Shown here: piece after piece, positions 31,521 to 44,200 of the stretch
Layout of the letters: every line of letters starts with the position of its first letter
Numbering within the stretch: the first letter of the stretch is position 1
DNA from: Symbiodinium natans
Taxonomy: Eukaryota > Sar > Dinophyceae > Suessiales > Symbiodiniaceae
DNA length: 64,000 nucleotides
Reading direction: 5' to 3'
Assembly (NCBI GenBank): GCA_905221605.1
Contig: CAJNDS010002538.1
Span: 101,501-165,500, forward strand
The notes under the pieces: generated by a model
The model's database searches: none
Told to the model about the DNA's origin: nothing
What the model saw: only the letters and a program-made list of their open reading frames with translations
Position numbers and translations under genes: made by a program

Positions 31521-32239
31521 TTTGGAGGGAGATAGTCCTGAAGTGACAGAGATATGCTGGAGTTTCTGTCTTCTCCGAGCACTGAAAGCAAAGCGTTCGA
31601 TGACGAATTGCCCACTACGCGGTGGAGCGAATTTTCTGGGCAGGACCTCGATCGATAGGTCGATGGCCCTCTCTAGCATCCATTGGCTTACCATGCCAGG
31701 TCCGCAGATAACAAAAATCTCTGTCAGCATCGAGGTAAATAAGGCCCTATAGTCGTGACATGAAGGAACATCGGCTCGCGTCCCTGGAAGCTACCTGCAT
31801 GCATGCCTGTGCACGGCCTATCCAACTTGCACGCAATTAAACGGACTTTGGGTCACGGGGCCCCGACCGAAGTGCTGAGGGAACACTTCGTGGAGAGCCC
31901 CGAGGTTTCGGACTGCCTTTGGCGCCCGGTGATTCGCACCATAAACGAAGAATGCCAGCATGGTGAGACGTCTGCTCTCGATTCCTGCGGGTCTTACCAT
32001 CATAATACTTTTCGGTCAAAGCCCCCCATTCATTCACACGGCAAGGTCCTACAAACAAAAAACCTAAATACCCCAAATCCTAAACCCTAAACAAGCTCCC
32101 CCTAAACCTTAGTTTTCCCTCTAAATGCCCTAAATTAAGCTAAATGCCCTAAATTAAGCCTTAAGCTTCAGGGGAGGCGGGGCCCATGAACGAGGGGTGG
32201 GCCTGACCCAACATTTACTGCGCTGCTTTTTTCTCGGGG

Positions 32240-35200
32240 TGGGAGACCCCTGCAGTGCTCAGCTGGACTCCATGAGGACCATGAAGCGCCAGGAGAGGGT
32301 GCGGCAGCACCTTCCCAACATGCGACGGAGCTGCGCCCTGTAGGTCCGAACGATATTAAGCCTCCTTAAACCCCGAAACCCCTAGACCCCCTAAATCCCA
32401 AGAGCCTCCACTCAGAAGAGACACAATCGACATACTGCAGCTGTTGGGTGATCCTCCTGTGAGCCCTCTGAACCCTGTGAGGTTCATGAACTCTATATAG
32501 GTAGTTCTCTCAATTAGGTTCCCTGTTTGCAAACAGGACCCCAAAACCGAAAACCCAAAATCCGAGACCCGAAACCCTAAACCCTAAACCTATCAAGTTC
32601 ATGAACTCTACTACACCCAGCCCGGGCGCTGCTCCACGCTGATTTCTTGCCCAAGCCGTGGCACCTCGAGTTGGCGTTTAGGGCTTAGGGCTTATAGGGG
32701 TTAGGGTTTAGGGTTTAGGGTTTAGGATTTAGGGCTTAGGGTTTAGGGTTTAGGGTTAAGGGTTTAGGGTTAAGGGTTAAGGGTTTAGGGTTTGGGGTTT
32801 TAGGGATTCTAGCCTAGACTAAGGACTGATAGTATAAGAGGAACATCCCAGGCTTACAGGATCTTAAAGCTTTGTTGTTTGGGACTTGCAGGGTCTAGGG
32901 TTCATCAGGTGCAGGGGAAAGGGCTGTAAACCCTAAACCCTAAACCCCAAACCCTAAACCTTCAACCCAGGCCCTACAAGCCCATGAACCCTATACAACC
33001 CTACAACCCCACAACCTGTGTTTAGGGATCCTAAGAAGCCTAAACCCTGAACCCTAAACCCTAAACCCTAAACCCTAAACCCGTGTTTAGGGATCCTAAG
33101 AAACCCAGCACGGGGCGCCACCACGTCGCCGTGCTGCAGCGAGGCGAGATCGTCCTGGGCCGATCTGTGGCACTTCTGGGATCTGAAGGTTTGGGGTTTA
33201 GGGTGTAGGGTTTAGGGTTGGGGGTTTGGGGTAGGGGCCTTAGGGTGTAGGGTTTAGGGTTTAGGGCTTAGGGTTTAGGGTTTTAGGGTATTTAGGGTTT
33301 AGGGTTTAGGGCTACCATAGGGTTTAAGGCTGCGGGGTTTAGGGTTTAGGCCCACATGCGGGATCTGAAGGCTTAGGGTTTAGGGCTACAGGGTTTAGGC
33401 CGAAAGGCTTGAGGGCTGATTAGATTTTTGGAATCTAAGGCCAGAAAGCCTTAAACTCTGAACTCCTACCGGAAAACTTCCGACAGCCCCTAAACCCCCG
33501 GACATTGTGAGTGATGTAGGGGGGTTTCCCTAAACCCTAAACCCTAAACCCCAAACCCTCTATACCCAAACCCCAAACCTCAACCTTCTGCTTCAGCTTT
33601 CTGGTTGGGAGCCCCAAGCGTCGAGGATGAGTCGCTGCGGCTCCACCCCCTCGCGGACGCGCCAAAGACCCTTGCCTTGCTGCTTGAGGGTCCAGCAAAA
33701 GGTTTAGGGTTTAGGGTTTAGGGTTTGGGGTTTAGGGTTTGGGGTTCGGGGTTTAGGGTTCAGGGTTTTGGGTTCAGGTTTGGGGTTAGGGTTTAGGCTC
33801 TACCAAAGAAAAACGCAAGCATCCGATAACCCTAAACTGCAGCCCGGCGGCTCGTGAGGCATAGGAGCCAGAAGACGCCGCCTTCTGAGGCGATGCAGAA
33901 ATGGTCGCGGTCCACGATGTTCGTGAATCCTTTCCTGGGCTTGGGGCTTGTAAGGTTTACGTTGAGATAGGATCCTCGAGTATAAATGCCAGACTAATAG
34001 TGGTATACAAGCCGACAAGCTGCAGGGCTTCGGGCCTTTTGCTGGGCTGACGCTTCTCGGGCTAGAGGGGTTGCTGACCCTAACAAAAAACGTAAGCCCA
34101 AAGCCCCAAACACTAAATTAAACCCCCAAACCCCAAACCCCAAACCCTAAACCCTATGACCCTATGACCCTATAACCCTAAACTCTACAGCCCTACAACC
34201 CTAAATTCTATAGCCCTATAACCCTATAAGTAACCCCTATAACCCTACAACCCTAAACCCTGCACCCCATGACTCCACAACCCCATACCCTAAACCCTGA
34301 ACCAAAGCCAGAGTTGAGCTTTGGCCACTTTGGCCAAGCGTCAGGGCCGCGTCGTTGGCGATGTGAGGTTGGTGCCGGGAGCCCACAAGGAGCCTCGGGT
34401 GCTTTTAGGGTTTAGGGTTTAGGGTTTAGGGTTTAGGGTTTAGGGTTTAGGGTTTAGGGTTTAGGGTTTAGGGTTTAGGGTTTATAAGGTTTAGGGTGTA
34501 GGGTTTAGGGTTTAGGGTTTAGGGTTTAGGGTTTGGGGGTTTAGTAGGGTTTGGGGTTTGGGGTTTAAGGTTAGGGGCCTCCCCAAGTCCCAAAACCTCC
34601 CAAAATACCCTTGACCCCAAACACTGAAACCCAAGACCCAAACCCTAAACCCCCAAACCCCCCCAAAACCCCTCCAAACCCTGAACCCTAAACCCCCAAA
34701 CCCTAATCAAACTAAGTAAACCCACCCCCCCCCCCCCCCCCACCTCCCCCCTCTCCTCTTCTCCCTTCCCCAGTGTGTCTGCCGGGGTGCGGCTTCCCGG
34801 CCAAGGAGACCGGGCCGATACTCCGCCGCTCCATGGCCGCGTTCGCCACCTGAGGGGGTCCCAAAATTTGGGGACTTCAGGGTGTTTAGGGTTTAGGGTG
34901 AGTAAGATTAGGGTCTAGGGTTTGGGGTTTAGGGTTTAGGGTTTAGGGTTTAGGGTTTGCGGTTTAGGGTTTAGGGGTTTAGGGTGTAGGCTTAGGTAGG
35001 GACTTAGGGACTGTAGGGACTTCAGGGACTTCACAGGGACTTTAGGGACTTGCTGCACCTAAACCCTACCTAAACCCTAGCAGTCTTCGAGCTTCCTGTT
35101 TAGGTTTGTACAGGGCTCAGAGCTTCAGAGCGCCGCTTTAAGGTCTTATAGGGCTTCTAAGGTTGACCCTAAACCCTAAACCCTAAACCCTAAACCCTAA

Positions 35201-36547
35201 ACCCTAAACCCTAAACCCTAAACCCTAAACCCTAAACCCTACACCCGGCCTGATCTCCCCAGAGCTCCAGGCACACAACCGGCGGGGCCACGAAATCCGC
35301 TGCGCTAGAAGCGCCGCTGGCGGCGCCCGCCGTCCTTGGCGCCTGATGGAATCGATGAGCCAAAAAGCCCAAACAGCCACTTCATTAAGGAGAATATTCC
35401 TTAAGTCATATGATAGGGATCCCGATTTATAAATTCAGGTACGTTCCTTAGTTAAGGGGTATTGTGCTCTTTGGGTAGTTGCCCGGTACCCAGGGGAAGT
35501 AAAGGTTCACCTAAAGGTTACCTACTCTACAACTAAGTCAACTAAGTGAACCTCACAGTCTGAATATTGATGGAACAATTCCCCCATCGCCTCCCTGCGA
35601 TTCTGCAAAAGGGCTCCCTTTTTCTGTCGCTTTCTAAGGAATCCACCCCAGGATCCCAACAAAGGGAACAGGGCCCGCTGGGAGACCCTATGTTAGCCCC
35701 GGCGACTCTATCAGAAGTCCGGGTTCAGGGTGAAGAAGCACAATCGAAGCTGCTGCGCCCTCACTTCAGTCTTCGTTCGAGCCTCTCAGAAGGGCCCCAC
35801 AATGTAGGGACCAACCCCTCACTTCCTCGCCTGCGCCTGCGGCTGCGGAACGCCAGGGATGTTGGTGCGGAACTCCATGTCCTGCGACGCCGCCATTTTG
35901 GGGGTGCAATATGGGGCCATGCTTTAGACCGGCCCTGAAGCCCCTACTTGGAGGGTTCATGGGTACCTATAGGTAGGGTTATAAGTATCTAAAATAGGGT
36001 CGTATAAGTATTTTTTTACCACACATATCACCCTACTTACAGCTACCCCTGAACCTTCAAGTATAGACCCTCAAAATCCCGGAGAAACAACAACCACCCT
36101 AAACCCCTTAGAAACCAATGGTTGCCCCTCTGCCGCGCAGTCCTCGATAAAGGAGCCCGAGTTCGCCGGGCCGGTGCGGTCCTTCGAGAGTTAAGGGCTT
36201 AAGATCCTGCAAGGTCGGTTCAGGTTGCTCCAGAAACCCTTCACAAAGACTAACACACCCTGGAGCCATTTAACTAAGTAAGCCCAAATGCTAAAGAACC
36301 TTGTGCCCCAAAGGCCCTCGGTCAGGGTTCTACGCCATCAAACCCTACAAGCACCCAACAATCCGTGTATGCATAGATATATATATATATATGTATTATG
36401 TGCCCCAAGACCCTAAACCCTATCTACCTATATACGAAGTACGTATTTCCAAAACCCCCGAAAAATGGCCGCCCGAGGCACTCGAGTACGCCGGGTGCTG
36501 GCGCCTCGCGCAGAGGACTGGCCAGCTGCCACGGGGGTTCCTTGGCA
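32240..36547 (-). CDS. Multi-exon protein, possibly FHA-containing
   Basis: Exon islands, 5' to 3': 36465-36540 (KEPPWQLASPLREAPAPGVL, after TTGCCAAG), 36128-36190, 35837-35923 (ATG, MAPYCTPKMAASQDMEFRTN), 35283-35345 (AGAASGASSAADFVAPPVVC), 34772-34849 (CCCCTCAG|VANAAMERRSIGPVSLAG), 34318-34400 (HQPHIANDAALTLGQSG), 33842-33938 (NIVDRDHFCIASEGGVFWLL), 33598-33705 (GLWRVREGVEPQRLILDAWG), 33112-33190 (DDLASLQHGDVVAPRAG), 32619-32675 (QLEVPRLGQEISVEQRPG) and 32240-32343 (AQLRRMLGRCCRTLSWRFMV, then TGA). DRDHFCI...FWLL with a later LQHGDVV resembles an FHA phosphopeptide-binding fold; this is a weak call. Several islands are open on both strands. Strand was chosen by splice sites, protein likeness and the neighbours. 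The exons might instead be the 3' part of the kinase gene. Confidence 0.4.
34406..34550. repeat. TTTAGGG array
   Basis: About 18 units, almost perfect, with one TTTATAAGG interruption. It is followed by CCCCAAA-type DNA and a poly-C run (34725-34741) directly before a GC-rich island. Confidence 0.95.
35163..35243. repeat. CCCTAAA array
   Basis: Eleven nearly perfect units just right of a TTTAGGG array (34920-34995). Together they form the inverted pair that flanks one putative intron. Confidence 0.95.
35953..36055. mobile_element. MITE-like element, family B copy 1
   Basis: The ends are inverted repeats of about 27-30 bases: GGTTCATGGGTACCTATAGG and CACCCTACTTACAGCTACCC CTGAACC. The second copy is at 44299-44391, inside a kinase intron. 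Both are preceded by CACTTGGAG/TACTTGGAG. Confidence 0.6.
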
Positions 36548-36549
36548 AG

Positions 36550-36835
36550 GTTTAGGGTTTAGGGTTTAGGGTTTAGGGTTTGGGGTTGGGGTTTTGGGGT
36601 TTTGGGGTTTTGGGGTTTTGGGGTTTTGGGGTTTTGGGTTTAGGTTAGGGTTTAGGGTGAGCGGCCGCTTTCTTTGGTATTGGGGCTTTGAAAATTTCTT
36701 GCGGGGACTTTTCAGATTCATGAGTTGCGTGCATGAAGTCCCCAAGTGTTGGGCTTTGGGGCTTAAGGGCTTTTTTGCAAGCATCTCTGGGATATTGCCT
36801 TGAGGGGTGAGGCTCTGAGTTCAGAGTTTAGGGGG

Positions 36836-36873
<38 letters not shown>

Positions 36874-37370
36874 CTGTCTTGAGTGAGTGAGTGACTGACT
36901 GACTGACTGAGTGGGTGGGTGGGGGTGGAAAGAGAGAGGGAGAAAGATCGAGAGGAGAGGGAGGGAGGGAGGGAAGGGAGGGAGGGAGGGGGGGAGGGCT
37001 TAGGCTTTTGGAGTTAATTAGAGGGTTTCGGGATGACAGAGTTTCGGCCCAAGACGATGTGGGCTTCTGCGCAGAAGCCCCAACCAAGACGACACCAAGG
37101 ATCCGGACTGCGCCACATAAGGACCAGGATAGCCGTTGCCAGGTCCTGGCCCCCGGCATAGGCGTCGCAATCTGGAGCATTTCCCTTCTTCTTAGTTCCA
37201 TCCCTCAACCCAATATCCTCATCCCTACACTCTCCCTCAAACCCTCAGCCCGTTCTTACAAACCTTACAAACCTCTTTTAACCCTCCAAACCCCCTTTAA
37301 GCCCTTATAGGCCGCATAAACCCTCCAACACCCCTAGAATACCCTCTAAGCCCCTTTGAGACAACCCCTC
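36550..37370. other. Intron-like DNA with purine tracts
   Basis: It holds TTTAGGG and GGTTTTG units (36548-36650), a GA tract (36838-36870) and GAGGGA repeats (36930-37000). One island (37060-37180) contains CTTCTGCGCAG on the plus strand and is open on both strands; unresolved. Confidence 0.35.
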
Positions 37371-37371
37371 C

Positions 37372-40300
37372 TGAGCTTCGGTGCGCGATGGCCGGGGACG
37401 CCGGTACGTGGTTCCCGCGCACCGGGGACGAGGGCTGCGCGATGTAGCTGCGGAGGCTCCTGGAGTAGAAGCGAAGAAGATTTTCTTATTGGCGGATGGA
37501 GGTAGGGGCTCGGGAGGGTCAGGGTTTGGGGAGCTTGCGGGGGCTTTAGGGGCATTTAGGGTTCAGGGGTTGTAAGTTGTAAGGCTTGAGAGGTTCAGGT
37601 CTTGGAAGTGAAGGTAGTGAGAGCCTGTGGGTGCTTTTAGGTTGGGACCAACCATAAACCCGAAACCCTAAACCCTAAACCCTGAACCCTAACCCTAAAC
37701 CCTAGAACCCTGCAAACGCTGGAACCCTACCCTGCCCCCGCACCCCGAAGGCTCATGCTTCCCTTCACCGACATGTCGTGGAAGCGGAAGCGGATCAGGA
37801 GCTGCTTGCCGTACAGCCTGTAGCACGGCACGATCTTTGGTTTTCTAGGACACAGAATACCAAAGTTGCAACCATGAACAGCCCTAAACCCCTACCAAAA
37901 AACGTATAAACCTTAAATCGCCCCCCCCCCCCCCCCAAAAAAAACAAAAAAAATGCACCCCCGTAGCCCCGAAAGCCAAAACATCAACTTCCCCAAGTCC
38001 CTAAAACTCCACCTCCTCCCCCACCAAAGCACCCTCTAAACCCTAAGCCCTAAATCCTAAACCCCTGAACCCTAAAAATCCCAAACCCCTAAACCCTAAA
38101 TCCTAACCCCTCAACCCTCAACCCTAAACCCCTAGGCCATAAACCCGAGAGCCAGCCCAGGAGCAGCCCAATCTCCGCCCCGTGCTGCAGAACGTAGGGC
38201 GTCTTCACGGCAACCACCTTCAGGTTTGCCCCCTCGCTCTCCCAGGCAAACGAGGGTTTAGAGTTCAGGTGGTTTAGGATTTATATAAGGGTGTAAACTG
38301 CAGAACAGCACCCTGTCTGGCAGCCTTCAAGCGCACGCCACCGCCCTGCATACTTGTGCAAAAACCCTTACAAACCCGACCAAGCCCGAACCCCAAAGCC
38401 TACACCATGTGCACCCGCTTCCGATCGAAACCTTGGACCCTGGACGTGTTGACCCTGAACTGGTAGGGTCTAGGGTTTGGGGTTTAGGGTTTAGGGCCTA
38501 GGGCTCAGGGTTTAGGGTTTAGAGTGGTCGCCTGGCCGTCTATGGACACAGGGCCACTGCCCTGCGCCGTGAGGCACGGCGGAATCGGGTCGCGCGTCTC
38601 CCTAAGCCTCGGCGAAAGGCGTGGGGTGTTCAAGCGGACTCCCAGAAACTGGGGTTTCGGGTGTATAGGGTTTAGGGCTTAGGGTTTAGGGTTTAGGGTT
38701 TCGGGTTTCGGGTTTAGGGTTAAGGGCTTAGGGTTTAGGTTTTAGGGGTTTAGGGTTTAGAGCTCACCTCGAGGTGCATGGGGTACCCTAGACAAAGTTT
38801 TTTCGGTTTTGCTACCATACTTACAAACCCTACTTCGAACTACCCATGACTACCTCCGAGAAGCCTAGGGAGCAAAAAAAAAAAATCGGGAGCTAGGGGT
38901 TTGGAGATTTAGAGTTGGCCGTGAGCGCCCAAGACCTGCTGAAGCCCTGGGTCATGGAAGGTGGACCCAAGCACGTCTGAATCCTAAAAATCCCAACTCC
39001 ACCACCCAAAACCCCAGACCCCAAACCCTAAACTAAACCCTACATCCGAAACGGCAAGCCCTAAACACCCCAAACCCTAAACCCCCGAAACCCCCAAACC
39101 CCCAAAACCCCCAAAACCCCCAAAACCCTGGCCGAGGCTCCAGGAGACCTCGAAGGCGTTCCGCGACACGCAGGTGCGTATGCGGGAGTCTGGGAGCCAG
39201 GCCTCTCCGCCGGATCTTTCTGGGGATTAGGGTTAGAAACCCTAAGCCCGAAACCCTATAAACCCTATAAACCCTATAAAACCTATAAACCCTATAAACC
39301 CTACAAACCCTATAAACCCTATAAACCCTAAAAACCCTAACCCTATAAACTCAAAACCCTATAAACCCTAAGTTTAAGTTGAGGGTTGGGCTTAAAGCCT
39401 AAACCCCAACCACAACAAGAACTATACACCGAAACTCAGTAGCGGCCTCGAAGAGCTCTGCCTGCTGCCCACGGCCAACCGGTGCGATGCAGGCGCTGCC
39501 CTGTTAGGGTTGTAGGGTTTGGGGTTTAGGGTTTAGGGTTTGGGGTTTAGGGTTTAGGGTTTGGGGGAGGGGGGGGGGGAGAAACAGCGGCTCTGCATAC
39601 CTCGAGAAGCCCTGTGACCCAAACCACCGTAAGCCCAGCATCGAGCCGATGTGCCTTCGAACCGCAAGGTCTAGTGCGTCCCTAAGCCCTAAAGCCTAAA
39701 GCCTAAAGCCTAAAGCCTAAAGCCTAAAGCCTAAAGCCTAAAGCCTAAAGCCTAAAGCCTAAAACCCTTGGACGGCCTCCACACGGCTGGGCTTCAGCGG
39801 CAGAAAGCCTGAGGTGCAAACGGTCATGGGAACTCAGGTTTGCCGACTGCCCACTGAAAGAAATGACTTGCAGGCCACACGTCCCTACCCCAAGGGTTCG
39901 GAATCAGTTTGTCGACTTGGAAGCTGTGGTTCGACTTGGGGGTGTGAAAACCTCGTACGATTCGGCTCCATGAATTCTTCAGAGTTGACTACAGGGCTAC
40001 GTGCCAAGGTGCGTTGCTCGTCGGAAAGCTCCACAAAGGCACCAGTGGCCAAAGTTAGCTCCAGAAGATATGGGAACTCCTGCCCGCGGCTTTGATTCTT
40101 GCGATTTAGGCGCTAACTCGGATTTGAGGTTCAATCCGTTTTCCTTTAAGGCCTCTGGAGTTCGCGCGTGCTCTTGGCGCAATGACCTCCATGTGCTTCG
40201 GTGGTATGCAATCCCTCCTTAGCCCTGCACACCCTAAACCCTAAACCCTAGACTCTATACCCTGAACCCAAAACCCTAAACCCTAGAGTCCCCCAACACA

Positions 40301-41125
40301 CGAAGCCCTCTAAACTCAACCCGAATGCCCGAAGGGCGGGTCCGGAGGCTCGCTTGCATCGGAGGCATCCGTGTCGCTGACCAGAGCCGGCTGGCTGTCA
40401 AGCCTGGCCTGGGCTGCGTAGGGTTTAGGGTTTAGGATTTAGGGTTTAGGGTTTAGGGTTTAGGGTTTAGGGTTTAGGGTTTAGGGTTATAGGGTTTCGG
40501 GCTTCGGGCTTCGGGTTTCGGGTTTCGGGTTTCGGGTTTAGGGTTTAGTAGGGGTTAGGGTTTATAAGGTGGTTTGAGATTTGACGATTTGACTTCTGTA
40601 CCGGCGTGCTTCCTCCCTCCCCCTTCCCTCCCTCTCGGCTTTTCGTTTCGCAAGATCCCGGTGAACATGCTGCGCCGAGGCACTTCCGCCTCCTTCCCGC
40701 GGGCCGGCAGTGGAAGAACCGGGGTGGCTTGCACCTGTCACATAAGAGCAACCACAGAAAGCAGAGGCCTGAACCTCTGCAGTCTTTGTACACCTGAAAA
40801 ATGTTTTAGGGTTCAGGGCTTAGGGGGGCACTCAAACCCTGAAACCCAATTCAGCCCGAACCCCAAAACTTCCCAACACATCCTCAAGACCCCCCCCCCC
40901 CCCCCCCCCAAATCTCGAAGCGCCCAAAACCCTAAAAATCCTTAAGCTATCTTGGCCTCCAAATCCTAAACCCAAAACCCTACAAGCCTTTAAAACTCCC
41001 AACATGCAAAAAGAGGCGCCACGACGGGCTTCTGCATCTGCACCGCGGGCACGCCCGGCCGAACCCTCTGCGAACCGCCCGCCACCTGCCCAAGGAAGCG
41101 AGGCGCGTTCTGCATGGCCATCTGA
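37372..41125 (-). CDS. Exons downstream of the kinase domain (probable C-terminus)
   Basis: Minus-strand islands, 5' to 3': 41004-41125 (QMAMQNAPRFLGQVAGGSQR), 40658-40734 (VQATPVLPLPARGKEAEVPR), 40328-40413 (ARLDSQPALVSDTDASDASE), 39767-39808 (FLPLKPSRVEAVQ), 39601-39654 (AHRLDAGLTVVWVTGLLE, donor GAG|GTATGC), 39433-39500 (GSACIAPVGRGQQAELFEAA), 39126-39219 (SGGEAWLPDSRIRTCVSRNA), 38522-38645, 38152-38259 (SEGANLKVVAVKTPYVLQHG), 37747-37834 (IVPCYRLYGKQLLIRFRFHD) and 37372-37465. They follow the kinase exons on the same strand with the same intron type, so one gene is likely. The Ser/Asp/Pro-rich part suggests a linker and the later exons a globular domain I cannot name. Islands near 38.5 and 38.95 kb are also open on the plus strand. 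Confidence 0.5.
39685..39765. repeat. AAAGCCT array
   Basis: About eleven perfect CTAAAGC units, a homogenised variant of the CCCTAAA unit, within one intron. Confidence 0.9.
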
Positions 41126-41281
41126 GGGCTCGGTTATAGGAGCTTCTGGGCATGTCCTGGGCTTCTGCTACTACAGCTTACAAGGATTTTTTTGGGGCTT
41201 AAAGGCCTATATAGGGCTCAGTTATATAAGAAGGATGTAGAGCGTTCAGAGTCACGGTTTCGCACAAAGACGGATTAAGTC

Positions 41282-44200
41282 GCCCGCCCGCGCCTCGGCT
41301 ACCGGCTGCACCTTGGCAGGGGCTGGCGCACCGCCACCCGAGGAGTTCGGCGGAAATCGCTCAGAGAGAGACCGCAGGGTCTTCACGATCTCCACCTCTG
41401 CTACATGGTCACTTCTCTGAAACATATGGTTTTGTTCGGGGCCTCTGATTTACGGGACCATACTCTTGAGAACTGGCCATACAAGTATGGGGTTTTAAGG
41501 GCTTTTAAGGTCTAGAGTCGGTCTATAGAGTCCAGGGCTGGCCTTCTAGAAGCACAGATCTACAACACAAAGGTAAGAACGGGTCGGGAGAAGGGGGCTA
41601 CACGAAGCCCTACATAACTTCCTAATTAACCCCTAAACCCTAAACCCTAAACCTTATAAACCCTGAACCCTAAACCCGAAACCCTACAAACCTCACCCCT
41701 AAATCGAACAAGGCAGCGAAATAGGGCCGCTGGCGGTCGTCGTGGGCGCACACTCCCCGCAGCGCAAGGGCCGAGATCTCGCGAGCCACCTGCAGCTGGC
41801 TTCAGTCGGGCTTCGGGTTTGGGGTTAGGGTTTAGGGTTTAGGGTTTAGGGTTTAGGGTTTAGGGTTTAGGGTTTAGGGTTAGGGTTTAGGGTGTCCTCT
41901 ACCCTGGGGCTCCAAGTATACAAAGGTACCTACATTGCCGTCTGAAGTCTGTAAATAAAACAAGACGTTTTGGAGCCTTAGGGTTAGGGTTACAGGGTTC
42001 AGGTTTATGGGTCGTAACTAGGGTATTTTCTGTTTGTCTCAAACCCCGAAGCCGACAGCCCAAGAACCCCTCAGCCTGAATCTAAACCCCCTGACTACAC
42101 CTCAAAAAAAAACAGCTCAATCCCAGGAATCCTGCAGCTCTACATAGATTTTTTACCCTAAACCCTAAACCCTAAACCCTAAACGGCCAAAGCCAAGGAT
42201 CCGAAGCCCCAAACGCCCGTAAACCCCGCACAGCGTACCGCGCTGCGGGCCTCGATGGGCCAGCCGGCGGTGGCATCCAGGGCGCGGAGGCATCGCTCCT
42301 GGGGCAGATTAGGGTTTAGGGTTTAGGGTTTAGGGTTTAGGGTTTAGGGTTTAGGGTTTAGGGTTTAGGGTTTAGGGTTTAGGGTTTAGGGTTTATAGGG
42401 TGTAAGGTTTAGTCAATTTAGGGTTTAGGGTTTAGGGTTTAAGGTTTAGGGTTTAGGGTTTAGGGTTTAGGGCTAGGGTTTAGGGCTTGGGGCTTCAAAG
42501 GGTTTAAGATATGAAGGGCTTAAGGGTTTAGAGGCTTGAGGGCTAAGAAGGGCTTTAAGGTGGGGCGGACACGCTCTCCTCTCCCTTCTGGTTTTATGAG
42601 GGTTGAAGTCTGAAGTTTATGGAGTTTAGAGTTGTCATGCCTTAAGGGGTGTAGGATGTTAGGGTCTTAGGGGCTGAAGGCTCAAGGCCTTAAAAAAGGG
42701 TCATGGTTTCAGGGTCTAAGGGTTTAGGGCTAGAGTGAGTTTGAGGCTAGGGTTGCGAGCTTTTTTTCCTTGGGATTTCGTTTTGGGGGTTTATGACCAT
42801 TGGCACTGTCTTCAGGAACACTGTGAAACATTGTAGAAAGCTCGCAGAGAATCCGAAAACAGCAGGCAGATCCGCAAAACGTCACTCACACAGAAGCAAA
42901 ACTCCCAAAACAGTCAATTCCTGTAGTCCTAAAATCCTTTCTGAATCAACCATCCCTAGTCTTCGAAACTTTCTTGTAGTCCTAAACTCCTTTCTGAATC
43001 AACCACCCCTAGTCTTCGAAACTTTCTTGGCGCAATCGGCTTCCTCACTGTCCCATGATTTCTGATGTGATCTGCGCTCTCTGAATCTCTTTGAAGCAGC
43101 CCTAGAGCAACACCAAATCTTCAACCAGAAGCCGTAAGCCCTCTGTAGACCCTAAATAGCCTAAAATTCCCTCAAATCCAGCGCCTCTATCCCTTACATG
43201 CATCCCAAACTCGCTGAAAACACTGCATGTCCTCAACGCACCCAGAAAACCACAAACAAAAACCTTTCCGGCCTCCGCACCGGACCGCGTAGGCGCGACC
43301 GTCTCGGTGATGGGGTAGCTGAGGCCTCCGGGAGCCTGTGCCAGGGTTTAGGGTTTAGGGTTTTAGGGTTTAGGGTTTAGGTTTTAGGGTGTAGGGTTTA
43401 GGGTTTAGGGTTTAGGAGGAGCTTTGGGCGTTGTTGGGCGTGCGGGGTGTAGGGTGTGGCGTAAGGGGAGATCATGCTTCTGATTTTGAAACCGAATCCG
43501 AGAGAGGGTTTGTATATAAATAATTATACTACATTAAGTAACGACTCCATAGATAAATTTAGGGTTTGGGGCTTTGGGTTGGGATCGGGATAGTTGCACT
43601 GCAGGCCCCACATTCCCCTTCCCATCAAGTACCCCCCCCCCCTTTCCTCCCCCCCCACCCCCCAACCACCACCACCACCACCAACAACAAAACCAAAAAG
43701 CGGCACCACGCGCTCAGGACTTTTAGTGAGGGGTTCATGTAGAATTGCTGTTGCTTGTTTGTTTTGTGGCTTTGTATAGGGTTTTGAGACTGAGCTTATG
43801 GATTTTTAGGGTTCCGGAGCCCTGCTCAGCGCGGGCTCTCCTTGGAGTTGGCGATGGAAGGGTCGAGGCCCAGAAGCACCTCGAGCATGACCATGCAGAA
43901 GGAGTAGGCCTCGCCAAGGCGGGGTTAGAGGGGTTCAAGGGGTGAGGTGAGGTTTGGGGGTTTGGGGGTTGAGGGTTTAGGGTTTGAGTTTGGGGGTTTT
44001 GGGGTTTGGGGTTTGGGGTTCAGGCCTCTCCAGGGGGGTTAAAGGGGTTCAAGGGGGTTTGAGGGGCTTGGGGGTTTGGGGGTTTGCAGGTTCGAGGGTT
44101 TGGGGGCTTTAGGGTTTGGGAGTTTGAGGTTTTGGGGGGCTTGGGGTTCAGGGTTCAGGGTTTAGAGTTTAAGTTTAGGGATGAGGAGTGAGGCTTTAGC

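Noticed and set aside
35567-35938. Plus-strand frame of 123 codons
   Set aside because: Composition is low-complexity and overlaps the more convincing minus-strand start exon MAPYCTPKMAASQDMEF at 35837-35923.
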